Source of the DNA: Kitagawia praeruptora
Lineage: Eukaryota; Streptophyta; Magnoliopsida; Apiales; Apiaceae
NCBI GenBank assembly: GCA_037693485.1
Contig: CM075353.1
Coordinates: forward strand, 57,654,501 to 57,718,500
Direction of reading: 5' to 3'
DNA: 64,000 bases
The translations under genes were made by a program, and so were the position numbers. The notes beneath the pieces are model-generated. The model had not been told where the DNA came from, ran no database searches, and saw nothing but the letters and a program-made list of their open reading frames with translations. This document shows positions 1 to 9,477 of this stretch, piece after piece (positions within the stretch are counted from its first letter, which is position 1; every line of letters starts with the position of its first letter).

Positions 1-927
1 CACGAATTCATTTACAAGTTTAATTTAGAGTGCTAGTGTGTTCTTTTTTGTGGGCTTAACCAGTTTACCAGAAATTGATAAATTTGAACAACTTCATTAA
101 ACCCATCCAGTCATTCAACCCTCAACTTCATTAAACCATCCACAATTCCTAATAACTACAAAATGAAAGCCAAAAACTGACATCCAAATCAAACTCCCAA
201 ATTCAAATTTTGCAGAATTCAACATAAATTATATATTTGTGTAGAGGATGGAAAGGAGATTAATTCGATTACTAACACTATATAGTTATACTACAGAATC
301 ACGAGAATTTTGGCTGTTGAATTATCGGATGAAAGAAAGAAAAATGAAGAAAGAGACGAAAGAGACGAAAGAGAGAGTTTACAGAAGAAGAAGAAAATGG
401 ATTAAATGAAAAGAAAGATGGAGAAAAAGACAATCATACCCCCATTTGTTTTAACGGAGTTAAGGTTACTTAACGGAAAACATTAAAGTGTAACGAAATA
501 AAAACTTCAATATTGCAGATGCTCGATTTTAAATTACAGTATTGCAAGTGGTGTCTAGGCTAAAATACAGGTACACAAAGTGCACTTTACTCTTAAAAGA
601 AAAAACTGGGCCATACTGTAAGAGTGATATATTTATAACTATTCTGATTTGTTTTACCCGGTAACTGCAGCTTCATCTTTTACTAAATAAAATGACATGA
701 CTTAATATAATCATGCTTCTTAATTTATTCGTTGTATATATAAAGACTGAACTTCTTCTGTCGAACCAAAGTGTCCAAAATATTAGGATGCAATTTACAA
801 CACATACAAAACTGTGAATCTGCAACCAAGAAGGGAGGAAACAGTTGCGATCTTAGTTACCAAGAGGAGATGCCTCCGGTTAGGAGGCAGAGAAAGTTTG
901 CCCGGTTAAAGCAAATATATATATATA
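1..927. other. Non-genic stretch, no recognised feature
   Basis: No long reading frame and no recognisable transposon end is seen here. There is a purine-rich patch (about 325-430) and AT-rich low-complexity sequence. It could be flanking spacer of the small gene downstream or unrecognised transposon relics. Confidence 0.4.
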
Positions 928-1142
928 GGCAGATGCTCAAATGAGACCCCCTCTTATTATGAGAACTGAGACTTAATCTAAACCACTCAATTTTTATAAC
1001 AACTTTTAATCTAGACCACATACTCCATTTAAATTATGTACATATAACATAAACATGTATCTATAATATTTCTCTCTCCTTCCAAACCGTCACCCACGAC
1101 GGATCTAACCTTCTTCCTTTTTCAATCACTTCTAAATTACCC

Positions 1143-1160
1143 CTCTCTCTCTCTCTCTCT
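1143..1160. repeat. (CT)n microsatellite
   Basis: About nine CT units lie inside a longer pyrimidine-rich stretch (about 1070-1260) of the TIR element. Confidence 0.8.
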
Positions 1161-1505
1161 TTCTCCCAACCCTTCCACGCATCTCCTATTTCTCTCTCTT
1201 CTTCCTACTTATCTCTCTTTTCGTCTTATCTTTTCATCTACTTCTACTTTTCTTTTCAGATCTACTTTTTCATTTCATCTAAACATTACTTGGTTGCATC
1301 CATGAAGATCTGAGTGTTAATAGTGTCGAATATTGAGTCTGAATGGAAGACTTATGCGATTTTGGGGCAAGAAACAGATAAATCTACATAAACAATGGCG
1401 GGAATTTGGAAGATGAAGTTATCGGAAGATGGTATGTTGATTGCAGCTTGTTACTCAATGATGTTTGTTGGTTTGTTTTTGGGAGAATTGGTTTTTATAG
1501 CTTCA

Positions 1506-1708
1506 GATTTTTTGGTGATTTCTTTGAAAATTAGTGATTTATCTTGAAATACTAGTAATTTACGCAAATTTTTCAGTGATTTGTAATTGTAAATTTTAGT
1601 GATTCTGATTTTTTGGTGATTTCTTTCGAAAATTAGTGATTTGTCTTAAAATACTAGTAATTTACGCAAATTTTTCAGTGATTTGTATTTATAAATTTTA
1701 GTGATTCT
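1506..1708. repeat. 101-bp tandem duplication (2 copies)
   Basis: Two nearly identical units (1506-1606 and 1607-1708) begin with GATTTTTTGGTGATTTCTTT and contain ACTAGTAATTTACGCAAATT. They differ at a few positions, so the duplication is not brand new. It lies within the TIR element. Confidence 0.85.
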
Positions 1709-2126
1709 GTAGGAGCTGGTATTGGTAGCATAGTCCAATAGCACTGTTTTAAAATTTGGTGATTTTTTGGTTAAAGACTGTGATTTTATAGGTAGTGTTG
1801 GTGGCGATGGTGTGGTTTTTAAGTGACAATGATCGGTGATAGTGTTATGGATGATAGCAATGGTAATGTTGAATGGTGGTGATTTAGATGAGAAATTGAA
1901 TGAAGAAGTAGATGTGATATGACGGTGGAATAGTGATGGTGATGATGGATGGTGTCATGGTGGAAGAAGGGACAGTTATGTAGAGTGCGGTGTTGGACAG
2001 TGGTGTAGTGATGTAGAGTGCAATGGTAGTGGCGCATTTATATTCATGTGTACTTGTTGATATTGGGCCTAATTTATGGCCCACTATGCAGTTCTCACAA
2101 TAAGAAGTGTCTCACTTGAATAACCC

Positions 2127-2171
2127 TCTATATATATATATATACTCATACATACATACATACATACATAT
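2127..2171. repeat. AT and CATA simple repeats
   Basis: A run of AT dinucleotides is followed by about five CATA units. It abuts the right end of the TIR element. Confidence 0.8.
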
Positions 2172-2368
2172 ATATGGTTTAAAATGGTTCCTATGAGAAC
2201 AAAATCTATTCTTAAACATGAGAACTTTAAGAAAAAACTTGAAAATTAAAATTAATTAAGCATTCAAGCACCGGAATCACTGCTCCTATGTCTATAATTG
2301 TTTGATTGTTTCTTACAGGTATATAATGCATATTAAAATCAAAGTAGTCAAATACTTGAGCTCTAGAA

Positions 2369-4505
2369 TTACTGCTCCTCATCGCTGCTCGTCTGATCAA
2401 CAGATTTCTGAGACTGTACATGGCTGCTATCTTCCACAGTGTCATTTTTCTTTTCCAGTAATTCATCGAGAAAAATACAAACATCTTTCTGCAATTAAAA
2501 AAAAATAAGTTGGAATGCATTGAGTAAAAGCTAAACAATCAGATTTAAATCAGTCGAGAAGAAATACACAAAGTAACTTTATCTTGTTCATATACACTTG
2601 ACTAACAAAAATGAAGTAATGAATTTTGTTTTACTCGATGATACTTATACCTTTGTTTCGAGTAATCCAAGGAATGCATAAGGGTTTAGTTCTCGATGAC
2701 AGGAAAAAAATATATGGGACAAAAGGAAAGAGATGAACTACAATAAATTTCTTTAGTGTATTCCTGAAAAAATGGAACGTAAGTGAAAATGGATTCCAAA
2801 GTGTCTCGAGTTCGAAGGAATATTTTACTCCTACATGCTTGGATATTCTAATAAGGTAGGACAAGGAGGGCAAGAAAACTTGTATTCATGTTATATTTAG
2901 AGTAGATTTAGTATTACTGATCTTTCATTTATTTTTAATCTCTCCTTATAATTCTTACCTTCTTTGAGAAAAAAGTATCAAAGAGAGAGCACTTTTGTTT
3001 TTTTCCAGTTCTTCCACTTCCCTCAGAAAAATTTGGATACAAGTGAGAAGAAAGATTCCTAATAAAAGTTAGTTACAGCCAACACGGCTTCAAAGAACAC
3101 AACTTGCTTATATAACTCTCTCACTGCAACAAGATGCTGCGCTATTGATTAGGTTGCAGTCCAGGTGACAACTTTGTGACTACGGATGGCAGGTAGTGCA
3201 CACACCAGCAAAAAGCATAGACAGTCTGGTTTTCTTATCATTTAAGGGCAGCAATTTCTGAGAGAGGTCGAATAGAGTATCACATCCCTTGTTATTTCTA
3301 GTTACTACACTCGTTTCCAAAAAGGATACATATTTGTAAAGGACTATAGGGTAAAGATTAATAATAATAATACATCTGCTGTTTCTGAAACCTGGTTCCT
3401 GTAATTAAGTTGAATACTTTAAAAACCTTGAGTACAAAGTACCAGAGCTGATAATACCATCTCAAAGCAAAAATAGATTTTTCCTTGATGCACCCACAAA
3501 AAGGAAAAAAACCGGAGAAGTAGAAAATAAGAATAGAACATGTAAAAGGTGTATTTTCTTTTTTGTGGCTGAAGAAATTCCTTAATGATTCAAATTTTCT
3601 GACTATCTACTGCAGAAACATCCAATCAACCTGTCCGTTGTCTTACTACGAAACACGAAAATAGCAAAATATTACAAATTGAAACAGATACATAACACTT
3701 CTAGTTTTTGATTAGTGCAACCTAAAATATTGAAATGAAGTAACATAAAGAGCAAGACAAAAAACCATGTTCCTGCACTGATAAAGATAAGTTATCTCCT
3801 TAAAGGGTAAAATGTACCTTTTTAGCTAAACCATGAGCTGTCATGACCCCATAAAACTTGCGCATCAGCATTTCTTCCTCCACCTAAAAGATTAAACACA
3901 CAAGTTTCAGTCCTTACTCATAAATAGATACACTAAATTTCACTGAACACTGCAGGTGAGTATGTGTAACAGCTGCAGCACATAGTTACATAAACTGAAA
4001 CTTAATAATCAAAGAACCTGGAGTTTTTGCAATCCATGAGTCATTGATCTGTAAGTCTCCCACAAAAGGTCATGCTGTTTCTCCAAATGCCTGTACATAA
4101 ACATTTGAAAATTTTGGCTACGTAGTGCTTAACATGCCACCCCCAATCCACTAAAAGGGTCCCAGTTTCACGTCAAATAACCAAAATACTAAATTCAATA
4201 ATTTAATATATATTCATATTTATTTACTCATTATAATAGTCAAAATTTTAAACAGTAAATAAGGAACTTTTTATATTGAGTATTGTTTCAAGCAACACAA
4301 ATAAAGTTGTCAAAAACTAGAATTAAAATTTATCGAATGAAATCAATTCTAGATTCTCGTACTTGGAGCAATTGACAACACAAGGTGATGCGTCTTTGGA
4401 CACGAAACAGCAATCCAATATCTATAAAGAGAAAACATTGTAAAATATGAATGAGGAATTTGTAAAGGCTTACTTGGATGTTTCTGCAATGTATGCTGGA
4501 TCCAT
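2369..4505 (-). CDS. Small conserved-looking plant protein, 96 aa, four coding exons
   Basis: Coding exons on the minus strand are 4474-4505, 4018-4090, 3818-3883 and 2369-2488 (stop TAA at 2369-2371). All four junctions use GT-AG sites (donors GTAAGC, GTTCTT, GTACAT; acceptors TACAG, TTTAG, TGCAG) and keep one frame. The protein starts MDPAYIAETSKHLEKQ. Residues 10-55 look alpha-helical, with charged heptad-like spacing (HLEKQHDLLWETYRSM, then QVEEEMLMRKFY). A basic AKKKD stretch and an acidic, serine-rich tail ending SSDEEQ follow. I do not recognise the family. The leading exon extends to 4546, and a further noncoding exon lies near 8756. The long 5'UTR intron contains an LTR retrotransposon and a MITE. 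Exon structure and codon continuity make this the only likely host gene in the window. Confidence 0.75.
2489..3817 (-). other. Intron 4 of the small host gene (third coding intron)
   Basis: This is the 1.3-kb intron between coding exons 3 and 4, donor GTACAT and acceptor TTGCAG. It is AT-rich. Short frames inside it are not supported as genes, and no transposon ends were recognised. Confidence 0.65.
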
Positions 4506-4672
4506 TCTCTTAAAACGCCCCTGTGCCTTGTGAGACTATTTGCAGCCTATAAGTACGCAAACACAATTTTGATGAATGTAATTTATCTGGGAGAAAGTAC
4601 CTGATAAAAGAAAAAGGATTTAATTATCTCAAATAGCTTATCATTCTGAATGGAAACTGATAATTAGGTACA

Positions 4673-5093
4673 TGTAACCAACTGCTTGGTTATCCTCAAC
4701 AACAACTGGATTCTCAACATATGAAATCGGAACAGCAGGGTAATAACTCAGAAACGACATGGAAAATGAACATAAAACTGATAATTGAAAAGATAAACTG
4801 GAATTAAGAGACTGGAGATGGATAAACTGTATTGAACAACTGAATGTAAAAACAGAATTGAAAATACAAGAAATGAAAAAGGAAATGAATTAAACAAACG
4901 AGAAAGACAACTGTTCTTCGATGATCCTTCCCTCCGTTCTGGACATGATGTATATAGTCGAACCTTTGTTGATGTGGGCTCAGTTGGGCTTGTAAAACTG
5001 GATTAATAAACCGGACTAAGTTGTTGAGATAACCTTGTCAAGCCCAATAACAAATCAGCAAAAGATATATATTAAGGCAGCCCATTCGTTACA
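4673..5093 (-). repeat. 3' LTR of the HSP70-mosaic element
   Basis: 421 bp and apparently identical to 7880-8300, with TG...CA ends. The polypurine tract is immediately upstream on the minus strand. Confidence 0.95.
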
Positions 5094-7967
5094 ATCCCTT
5101 CCCCTTAAAATATCCTTGTCCGCAAGGATAAGTGAATCTTGAAAAACTTGTTTGTAACAACCACGTTCTCCAGGATCAAATACAAGAACTAAAATGTTCC
5201 AATACCAAGTAAGGAGCATTTTCTTCACCATAGTCAATGTCGACATAGGCCACATGGAAATGAGTAGATATTCCCTCAATCGAGATGATTTAATTGATGC
5301 TACACGAGGATCAAAACGTGGGTGATTCTGAATAACCAGAAGAAGTGGTTGCCAAGGAAATTGAAGTGCCATAGATAAAAACACTGCAGCAAGGTTGCCA
5401 TTATCGCTACAAATCTCACCAACATTTTGATATTCTGTTTCCCAGCAAATATCAAAAACTAACAGTAGCATTACAGAGTTGCTGTATCGACTTTGAGAGG
5501 AATCATCATTAAATGGTGACCTTAAAAGGATGAACAAACCTGATAAATCCGCAACAGTTGCAACTTCAGTTATAAGAACTAAGGAAGCCTCGATGAATTC
5601 CTTAAATTCTCTACCGTGACCACAAACTGAAATTACGCTCGATATATCAACTTCTTTTAGATTCACTTTTTTATTCCTGATCATTTTTTCAATCTGAATA
5701 ATAAGACATGACGTCCCTTTAATATGCCCATCTCCACCGGGATCAAAGATGTGACCATTTTCATTTCCTTCGTCATTCAAATCTACTGTGTGAAGAACAC
5801 CATAAGCAACAGACTTCTCGAAAATATTCCTCTTGCAAAATTTTGTTTCATGAAGGAAATCCAGCTCCATGCTCCTCAAAATAGGAATTTTATTGAGCTC
5901 ATTGTATCTGAATTGGTTCAGACTAGTGTACATGTTCTTCATCTCTGCTATATTCCTTGTAACTCTCTCTCCCATGATAGGATTATGATGAAAACCACAA
6001 GCTCCTGGTGGAGTTTTCAAATAAATGAAACTTACCCTTTTAATAGGGACATGATTTCCGTTCTTGTTAGCCTTACTAGTCCTTTCATCTCTTCTTGAAC
6101 TGTCATCAAACATCAAGCGAGTTGGTATGGTAGAAACATCAATTTTGATTTCCATGTTGAGAGGCCACAACTTTGTGTCACTCTGCAATAAAAATTCACC
6201 AAATCTTCTTCCAGTCAACTCCTTGCCATCAATAATCGTATTAACTGGATTTTTGGCAACATCAGCAATCAAGCATTCAGTATCCGTAAAGGTAACATAA
6301 GATTGCGTAATTTTAGTCCCTTCATCAGTGTTCTCTTCAACATCAGTTCCTTGACTGCCTTCACCCACTCTTACTGCTCCACTTTGATTAATAGCAACCA
6401 AAATGGTCATCCGAGCGTCTGCCTCATAAGGAGCTTTAAACACCTGGATAGGAGCCCTAAATTGTTTAAGAGAGTATGTTGAGAAGTCTTCTTCCTTGGT
6501 TGAAATGGTTGTGTTTCTCGGAAGCAAATTAGTCACAATCCTCTTACCAGTATCCAACCCAAGAAGTAATGGTGTGACATCTAGCAATAACGACTTTTGA
6601 ACCTTCTCATCCCCATCACTTGTCGGCATAACAACCCTATCACAGCTAGTCAATTTTCTCATCATCACTATAGCATTCCCACTGTTCTCATTCTTAAACT
6701 CTTTAACAAAAAGCTTCCTGGCGGAATCAATGTCTTCTTCACCGAAATAACAGTCACTAGGCATCACTCTAACCTCATACATAACCTCTTTTATAGTATG
6801 AGAACATAAACCAAATGCACCTCCACCAGGATCATATATAAGCACATTATTTTTAACGACATTACCAGGGAAACCTTTGACCATGTTTCTCAATTTTGAA
6901 AAATACATTGGAGGCATTTCCTTAGCAACAAGACTCTCCACTTCACCTTCCTTATAATTAACTCCAACAAAACTAGAATCACTATCTCGAATTTGCAAGC
7001 CACTATTATTTCCAGCCCCAACATTTTCATCCCCAGATTTCATTTCCTTATCAACACCACCTACATCAATTCCCCTTCCAACCACATCATTCTTAGCAGC
7101 TACTTCACCCTCAAGAATCACACCATTTTCACTACCCACCTCAACAGAACCAACAATATCAAAACCCCTTTTAACCTCATCACCTAAACCATCTTTAACA
7201 CCTATTTCACCCTCATCACAAACATCTCCACTATCCCTAAAAATAACCTTTCCACCAAGAACCGACTCACCATCATTTTCCACTGCCGTTTCTATCTTAA
7301 CATCACTCTCATCATTTTCAGCAGCTAATGACTTCCCTTGTAATTTATTGTCAACCAATTTTGATTTGTCTGTAAAATCGTCTTGCATCTTCTCAATTAT
7401 CGCAATCATTTGAGTAAGTTTGTCTTCCCACTGGTTCCCCTTAACATTGGTAGCAGTTGTAAGTGGTGTATCCGTAAGTTTGGGAGAATCAATAATTGTG
7501 GTAGTGGTTGTTACAGGGGCAGTTGACTCATGGGTATAATAAGTTTGGCCAGTAGAAAGGGTGGTTCGACAAGGTAAAGTGAACGGTGGAGTGTAGATAT
7601 AAGGAGATGGTGATGCAGGGGAGTGATACACCTGTGTTGGGCTAATAGGACTTCCCGCAAACACCTTATAGGCAGAATAGTTATGATTTTCATCCAACAA
7701 TTGTGGGTTAGAACCTTGACTAGTGTAGGTAAATGATAGTGGCACCAGAGGTGGTTCATATTCATGTGTATAATACGGATTAGGGGTACCAACCTGCGTT
7801 TGGGGAAGCAACGATTGACAAGCGCAGAGACATGGAGACGAAGCCATCACATCCGAGGAAGGACGGCTCTGATACCACTTGTAACCAACTGCTTGGTTAT
7901 CCTCAACAACAACTGGATTCTCAACATATGAAATCGGAACAGCAGGGTAATAACTCAGAAACGACAT
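5055..7967 (-). CDS. HSP70-derived mosaic ORF inside LTR retrotransposon
   Basis: 970 codons without a stop. Residues 1-29 lie in the LTR and about 30-40 translate the primer site, so M41 (MASSPC, codon at 7845-7847) is the likelier start. Residues 41-175 are Pro/Tyr/Ser/Thr-rich with two YYTHE motifs; 178-210 may be helical. HSP70 blocks by eye: 347-373 (KLRNMVKGFPG, like KMREIAEAYLG); 374-450 (LIYDPGGGAFG, like LIFDLGGGTFD, then SGNAIVMMRKLTSCDR); 453-540 (GDEKVQ, LLLDVTPLLLGL, LLPRNTTISTK, FSTYS, start of the substrate-binding domain); 556-602 (SYVTFTDTECLI, NPVNTIIDGKELTGRRF, QSDTKLWP, from the HSP70 N-terminus); 684-735 (RYNELN, SVAYG, NDEGNE); 755-790 (VDISSVISVCGHGREF, like VHDVVLVGGSTRIPK). 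Blocks are reordered and much of the ATPase domain is missing, so chaperone ATPase activity is unlikely. Whether the protein is made is unknown. Confidence 0.8.
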   Translation of the reverse strand: MSFLSYYPAVPISYVENPVVVEDNQAVGYKWYQSRPSSDVMASSPCLCACQSLLPQTQVGTPNPYYTHEYEPPLVPLSFTYTSQGSNPQLLDENHNYSAYKVFAGSPISPTQVYHSPASPSPYIYTPPFTLPCRTTLSTGQTYYTHESTAPVTTTTTIIDSPKLTDTPLTTATNVKGNQWEDKLTQMIAIIEKMQDDFTDKSKLVDNKLQGKSLAAENDESDVKIETAVENDGESVLGGKVIFRDSGDVCDEGEIGVKDGLGDEVKRGFDIVGSVEVGSENGVILEGEVAAKNDVVGRGIDVGGVDKEMKSGDENVGAGNNSGLQIRDSDSSFVGVNYKEGEVESLVAKEMPPMYFSKLRNMVKGFPGNVVKNNVLIYDPGGGAFGLCSHTIKEVMYEVRVMPSDCYFGEEDIDSARKLFVKEFKNENSGNAIVMMRKLTSCDRVVMPTSDGDEKVQKSLLLDVTPLLLGLDTGKRIVTNLLPRNTTISTKEEDFSTYSLKQFRAPIQVFKAPYEADARMTILVAINQSGAVRVGEGSQGTDVEENTDEGTKITQSYVTFTDTECLIADVAKNPVNTIIDGKELTGRRFGEFLLQSDTKLWPLNMEIKIDVSTIPTRLMFDDSSRRDERTSKANKNGNHVPIKRVSFIYLKTPPGACGFHHNPIMGERVTRNIAEMKNMYTSLNQFRYNELNKIPILRSMELDFLHETKFCKRNIFEKSVAYGVLHTVDLNDEGNENGHIFDPGGDGHIKGTSCLIIQIEKMIRNKKVNLKEVDISSVISVCGHGREFKEFIEASLVLITEVATVADLSGLFILLRSPFNDDSSQSRYSNSVMLLLVFDICWETEYQNVGEICSDNGNLAAVFLSMALQFPWQPLLLVIQNHPRFDPRVASIKSSRLREYLLISMWPMSTLTMVKKMLLTWYWNILVLVFDPGERGCYKQVFQDSLILADKDILRGRDCNEWAALIYIFC
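5094..5110 (-). other. Polypurine tract
   Basis: On the minus strand the sequence reads TTTTAAGGGGAAGGGAT directly before the 3' LTR. This is the expected primer for plus-strand DNA synthesis. Confidence 0.85.
7866..7877 (-). other. Primer-binding site, initiator tRNA-Met type
   Basis: On the minus strand TGGTATCAGAGC lies two bases inside the 5' LTR. It matches the usual plant tRNA-iMet primer complement. Confidence 0.92.
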
Positions 7968-8300
7968 GGAAAATGAACATAAAACTGATAATTGAAAAGA
8001 TAAACTGGAATTAAGAGACTGGAGATGGATAAACTGTATTGAACAACTGAATGTAAAAACAGAATTGAAAATACAAGAAATGAAAAAGGAAATGAATTAA
8101 ACAAACGAGAAAGACAACTGTTCTTCGATGATCCTTCCCTCCGTTCTGGACATGATGTATATAGTCGAACCTTTGTTGATGTGGGCTCAGTTGGGCTTGT
8201 AAAACTGGATTAATAAACCGGACTAAGTTGTTGAGATAACCTTGTCAAGCCCAATAACAAATCAGCAAAAGATATATATTAAGGCAGCCCATTCGTTACA
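7880..8300 (-). repeat. 5' LTR of the HSP70-mosaic element
   Basis: 421 bp. Read on the minus strand it has a TATATA motif (plus 8158-8164) that could be the element's promoter. The inner edge is followed by the primer site. Confidence 0.95.
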
Positions 8301-8320
8301 GTACATACAAGAAACTCTTA

Positions 8321-8519
8321 GGGCACGTTTGGATCTTTAATGTAAATCGGAATCGGAAATGGGAATGAGAGGTATGGGTATGGGAATGATATGGTATCCC
8401 AAGGGGGAGGGATGGTATGATAACCAGGGAATGTCCCAACCATTAAATTGTCAATCCAAACATCAACGCATGGGTTCAAGGTTCTGATTCCCGTTAACCA
8501 CTATGAACCAAACGACCCC
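8321..8519. mobile_element. Tourist-like (PIF/Harbinger) MITE, 199 bp
   Basis: The ends are GGGCACGTTTGG and, on the other strand, GGGGTCGTTTGG. The flanking 3-bp duplication is TTA (8318-8320 and 8520-8522), as expected for PIF/Harbinger. No coding capacity. It lies in the 5'UTR intron of the small host gene. Confidence 0.8.
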
Positions 8520-8755
8520 TTAGAATAATACAATTTACGAGAATCATGAATCTCATAAGTCACAACCATTAGAAAGAAACTTCATGGAGATTTGAGTAGG
8601 GTTATTCAAACTCTACTTAAGCTTTCACATTATTAAAACCTAAAAATAAAACCTTTCAATGTAATTGATTATTTAACCAGAAACAAACAAACAAAATTCG
8701 ATTCATAAGAAAAAAATAAATTAAAGAAGCAAACTCAATTAATCAAAACACATAC

Positions 8756-8790
8756 CTCTTTTGAAACTCAGAATGCTTTCGATGCTCTAT
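8756..8790 (-). other. Putative noncoding first exon of the small host gene
   Basis: A consensus donor (AAGAG|GTATG on the minus strand) sits at 8755/8756. A TATA box 24 bases beyond 8790 sets the approximate upper limit. The start point is estimated only from the TATA distance. Confidence 0.45.
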
Positions 8791-8813
8791 TCTTGGATTA
8801 TCTCTTTACTATT

Positions 8814-8822
8814 TTATTTATA
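8814..8822 (-). promoter_or_regulatory. TATA box of the small host gene
   Basis: On the minus strand the sequence is TATAAATAA, in the right orientation and at a plausible distance from the predicted noncoding exon. Confidence 0.5.
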
Positions 8823-8892
8823 CCCCTGCTTTCAAATTTTAGTTGCGGGGCTCTGTTTAGAAGTTTCAACCCTAGACAAAAAGGCTTTCCAA

Positions 8893-8903
8893 TTTTTCCC
8901 GCC
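8893..8903 (-). promoter_or_regulatory. E2F-type site upstream of the small host gene
   Basis: The plus strand reads TTTTTCCCGCC, matching the plant E2F consensus TTTSSCGC, about 70 bp upstream of the TATA box. A TGGGCC motif (8911-8916), resembling the site II element of growth-linked genes, lies next to it. Together they suggest expression in dividing cells. This is inference from motifs only. Confidence 0.45.
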
Positions 8904-9021
8904 GATCTATTGGGCCCCGTTTCGGCTTTCAATCCAACTTCAAATCTTGACCCAGGCCACTTTCGTTAATTATATGGGAAAATCAATTCATATCTTTCTA
9001 TACTACACATCTATCTATCTA

Positions 9022-9373
9022 CTCCTTCCGTCCCGATTTGTTTGAGCTGCTTTGACTTTCACGGAGATTAATAAAGCTACAGTCGACTTGTTAAAAAATG
9101 ATGAAAAGTGATTTAAGTGGTGGGACCTATGAATATTTAATAATAGATTTGAGATAATGGGAGTAAAGTAGTGGGTGTAATAGTGTTTTATATTATAGAT
9201 TTGAGATTGTGGGAGTAAAGTAGTGAGTATAATAGTGTTTATAGTATTTGTTTAATAAAGTTAGTGGGTGTAATAGTGAAAAGTAGTGTTCAAAAATAGT
9301 AAGTATATTAGGTTCATTAGTTTTGGGACTTTCCAAAAAGGAAAGTGTGACAATCTTTTTGGGACGGAGGGAG
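9022..9373. mobile_element. Stowaway-like (Tc1/mariner) MITE, 352 bp
   Basis: The ends are CTCCTTCCGTCCC and GGGACGGAGGGAG, the Stowaway terminal repeat, flanked by TA on both sides. There is no transposase. Confidence 0.85.
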
Positions 9374-9477
9374 TATATACTAACCACCTTATTTTTTATG
9401 ATATTGTAGCAGAAGCAAAATTTTACTTTCTGAACCAAAACTTTTAAGAAAAAAATTAATAATAATCTGACGCTACC

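Larger units (their letters stand above)
928..2126. mobile_element. Non-autonomous TIR element (Mutator-like?)
   Basis: The two ends form imperfect inverted repeats of about 40 bp. The left end reads GGCAGATGCTCAAATGAGAC, and the right end read on the minus strand gives GGGTTATTCAAGTGAGAC; both then continue with a matching CTTATTRTGAGAACTG block. The element sits inside AT dinucleotide runs, so a 9-bp target duplication cannot be proved. No transposase frame is visible; the interior holds a pyrimidine-rich stretch and a 101-bp tandem duplication. The superfamily assignment is a guess from end length and the AT-rich target. Confidence 0.45.
4673..8300 (-). mobile_element. Non-autonomous LTR retrotransposon carrying HSP70 mosaic
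   Basis: A complete LTR element of 3628 bp. Both LTRs are 421 bp, run TGTAAC...GTTACA and appear identical base for base. The 5-bp target duplication is GTACA (4668-4672 and 8301-8305). On the minus strand the 5' LTR is 7880-8300, followed after two bases by a perfect tRNA-iMet primer site. A polypurine tract precedes the 3' LTR (4673-5093). The interior has no recognisable gag, protease, RT, RNase H or integrase; it holds one 970-codon frame made largely of HSP70-derived pieces. Identical LTRs imply very recent insertion. Mobilisation must rely on another element's proteins. It sits in sense orientation inside the 5'UTR intron of the small host gene. Confidence 0.92.
4547..8755 (-). other. 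5'UTR intron carrying two insertions
   Basis: The donor is GTATG (plus coordinates 8751-8755) and the acceptor TTATAG (4547 upward). Without the LTR element (4673-8300 plus one target copy) and the Tourist-like MITE, the intron would be only a few hundred bases. Both the intron and the noncoding first exon are inferred from splice-like sequences and promoter position, not from transcripts. Confidence 0.5.

Noticed and set aside
2172..2240. GGTTCCTATGAGAAC... resembling a second TIR element end
   Set aside because: No matching opposite end was found, so it was not called.
5724..7187. Several plus-strand frames opposite the HSP70-mosaic ORF
   Set aside because: Shadow frames of the 970-codon ORF; low-complexity Thr/Ile/Ser translations.
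5055..7967. HSP70-mosaic ORF as an ordinary host chaperone gene
   Set aside because: HSP70 blocks are out of order, much of the ATPase domain is missing, and the frame is bounded exactly by LTR, PBS and PPT signals.
8761..9045. 94-codon plus-strand frame next to the MITE
   Set aside because: Overlaps the predicted promoter and noncoding exon on the other strand; hydrophobic AT-rich translation without support.
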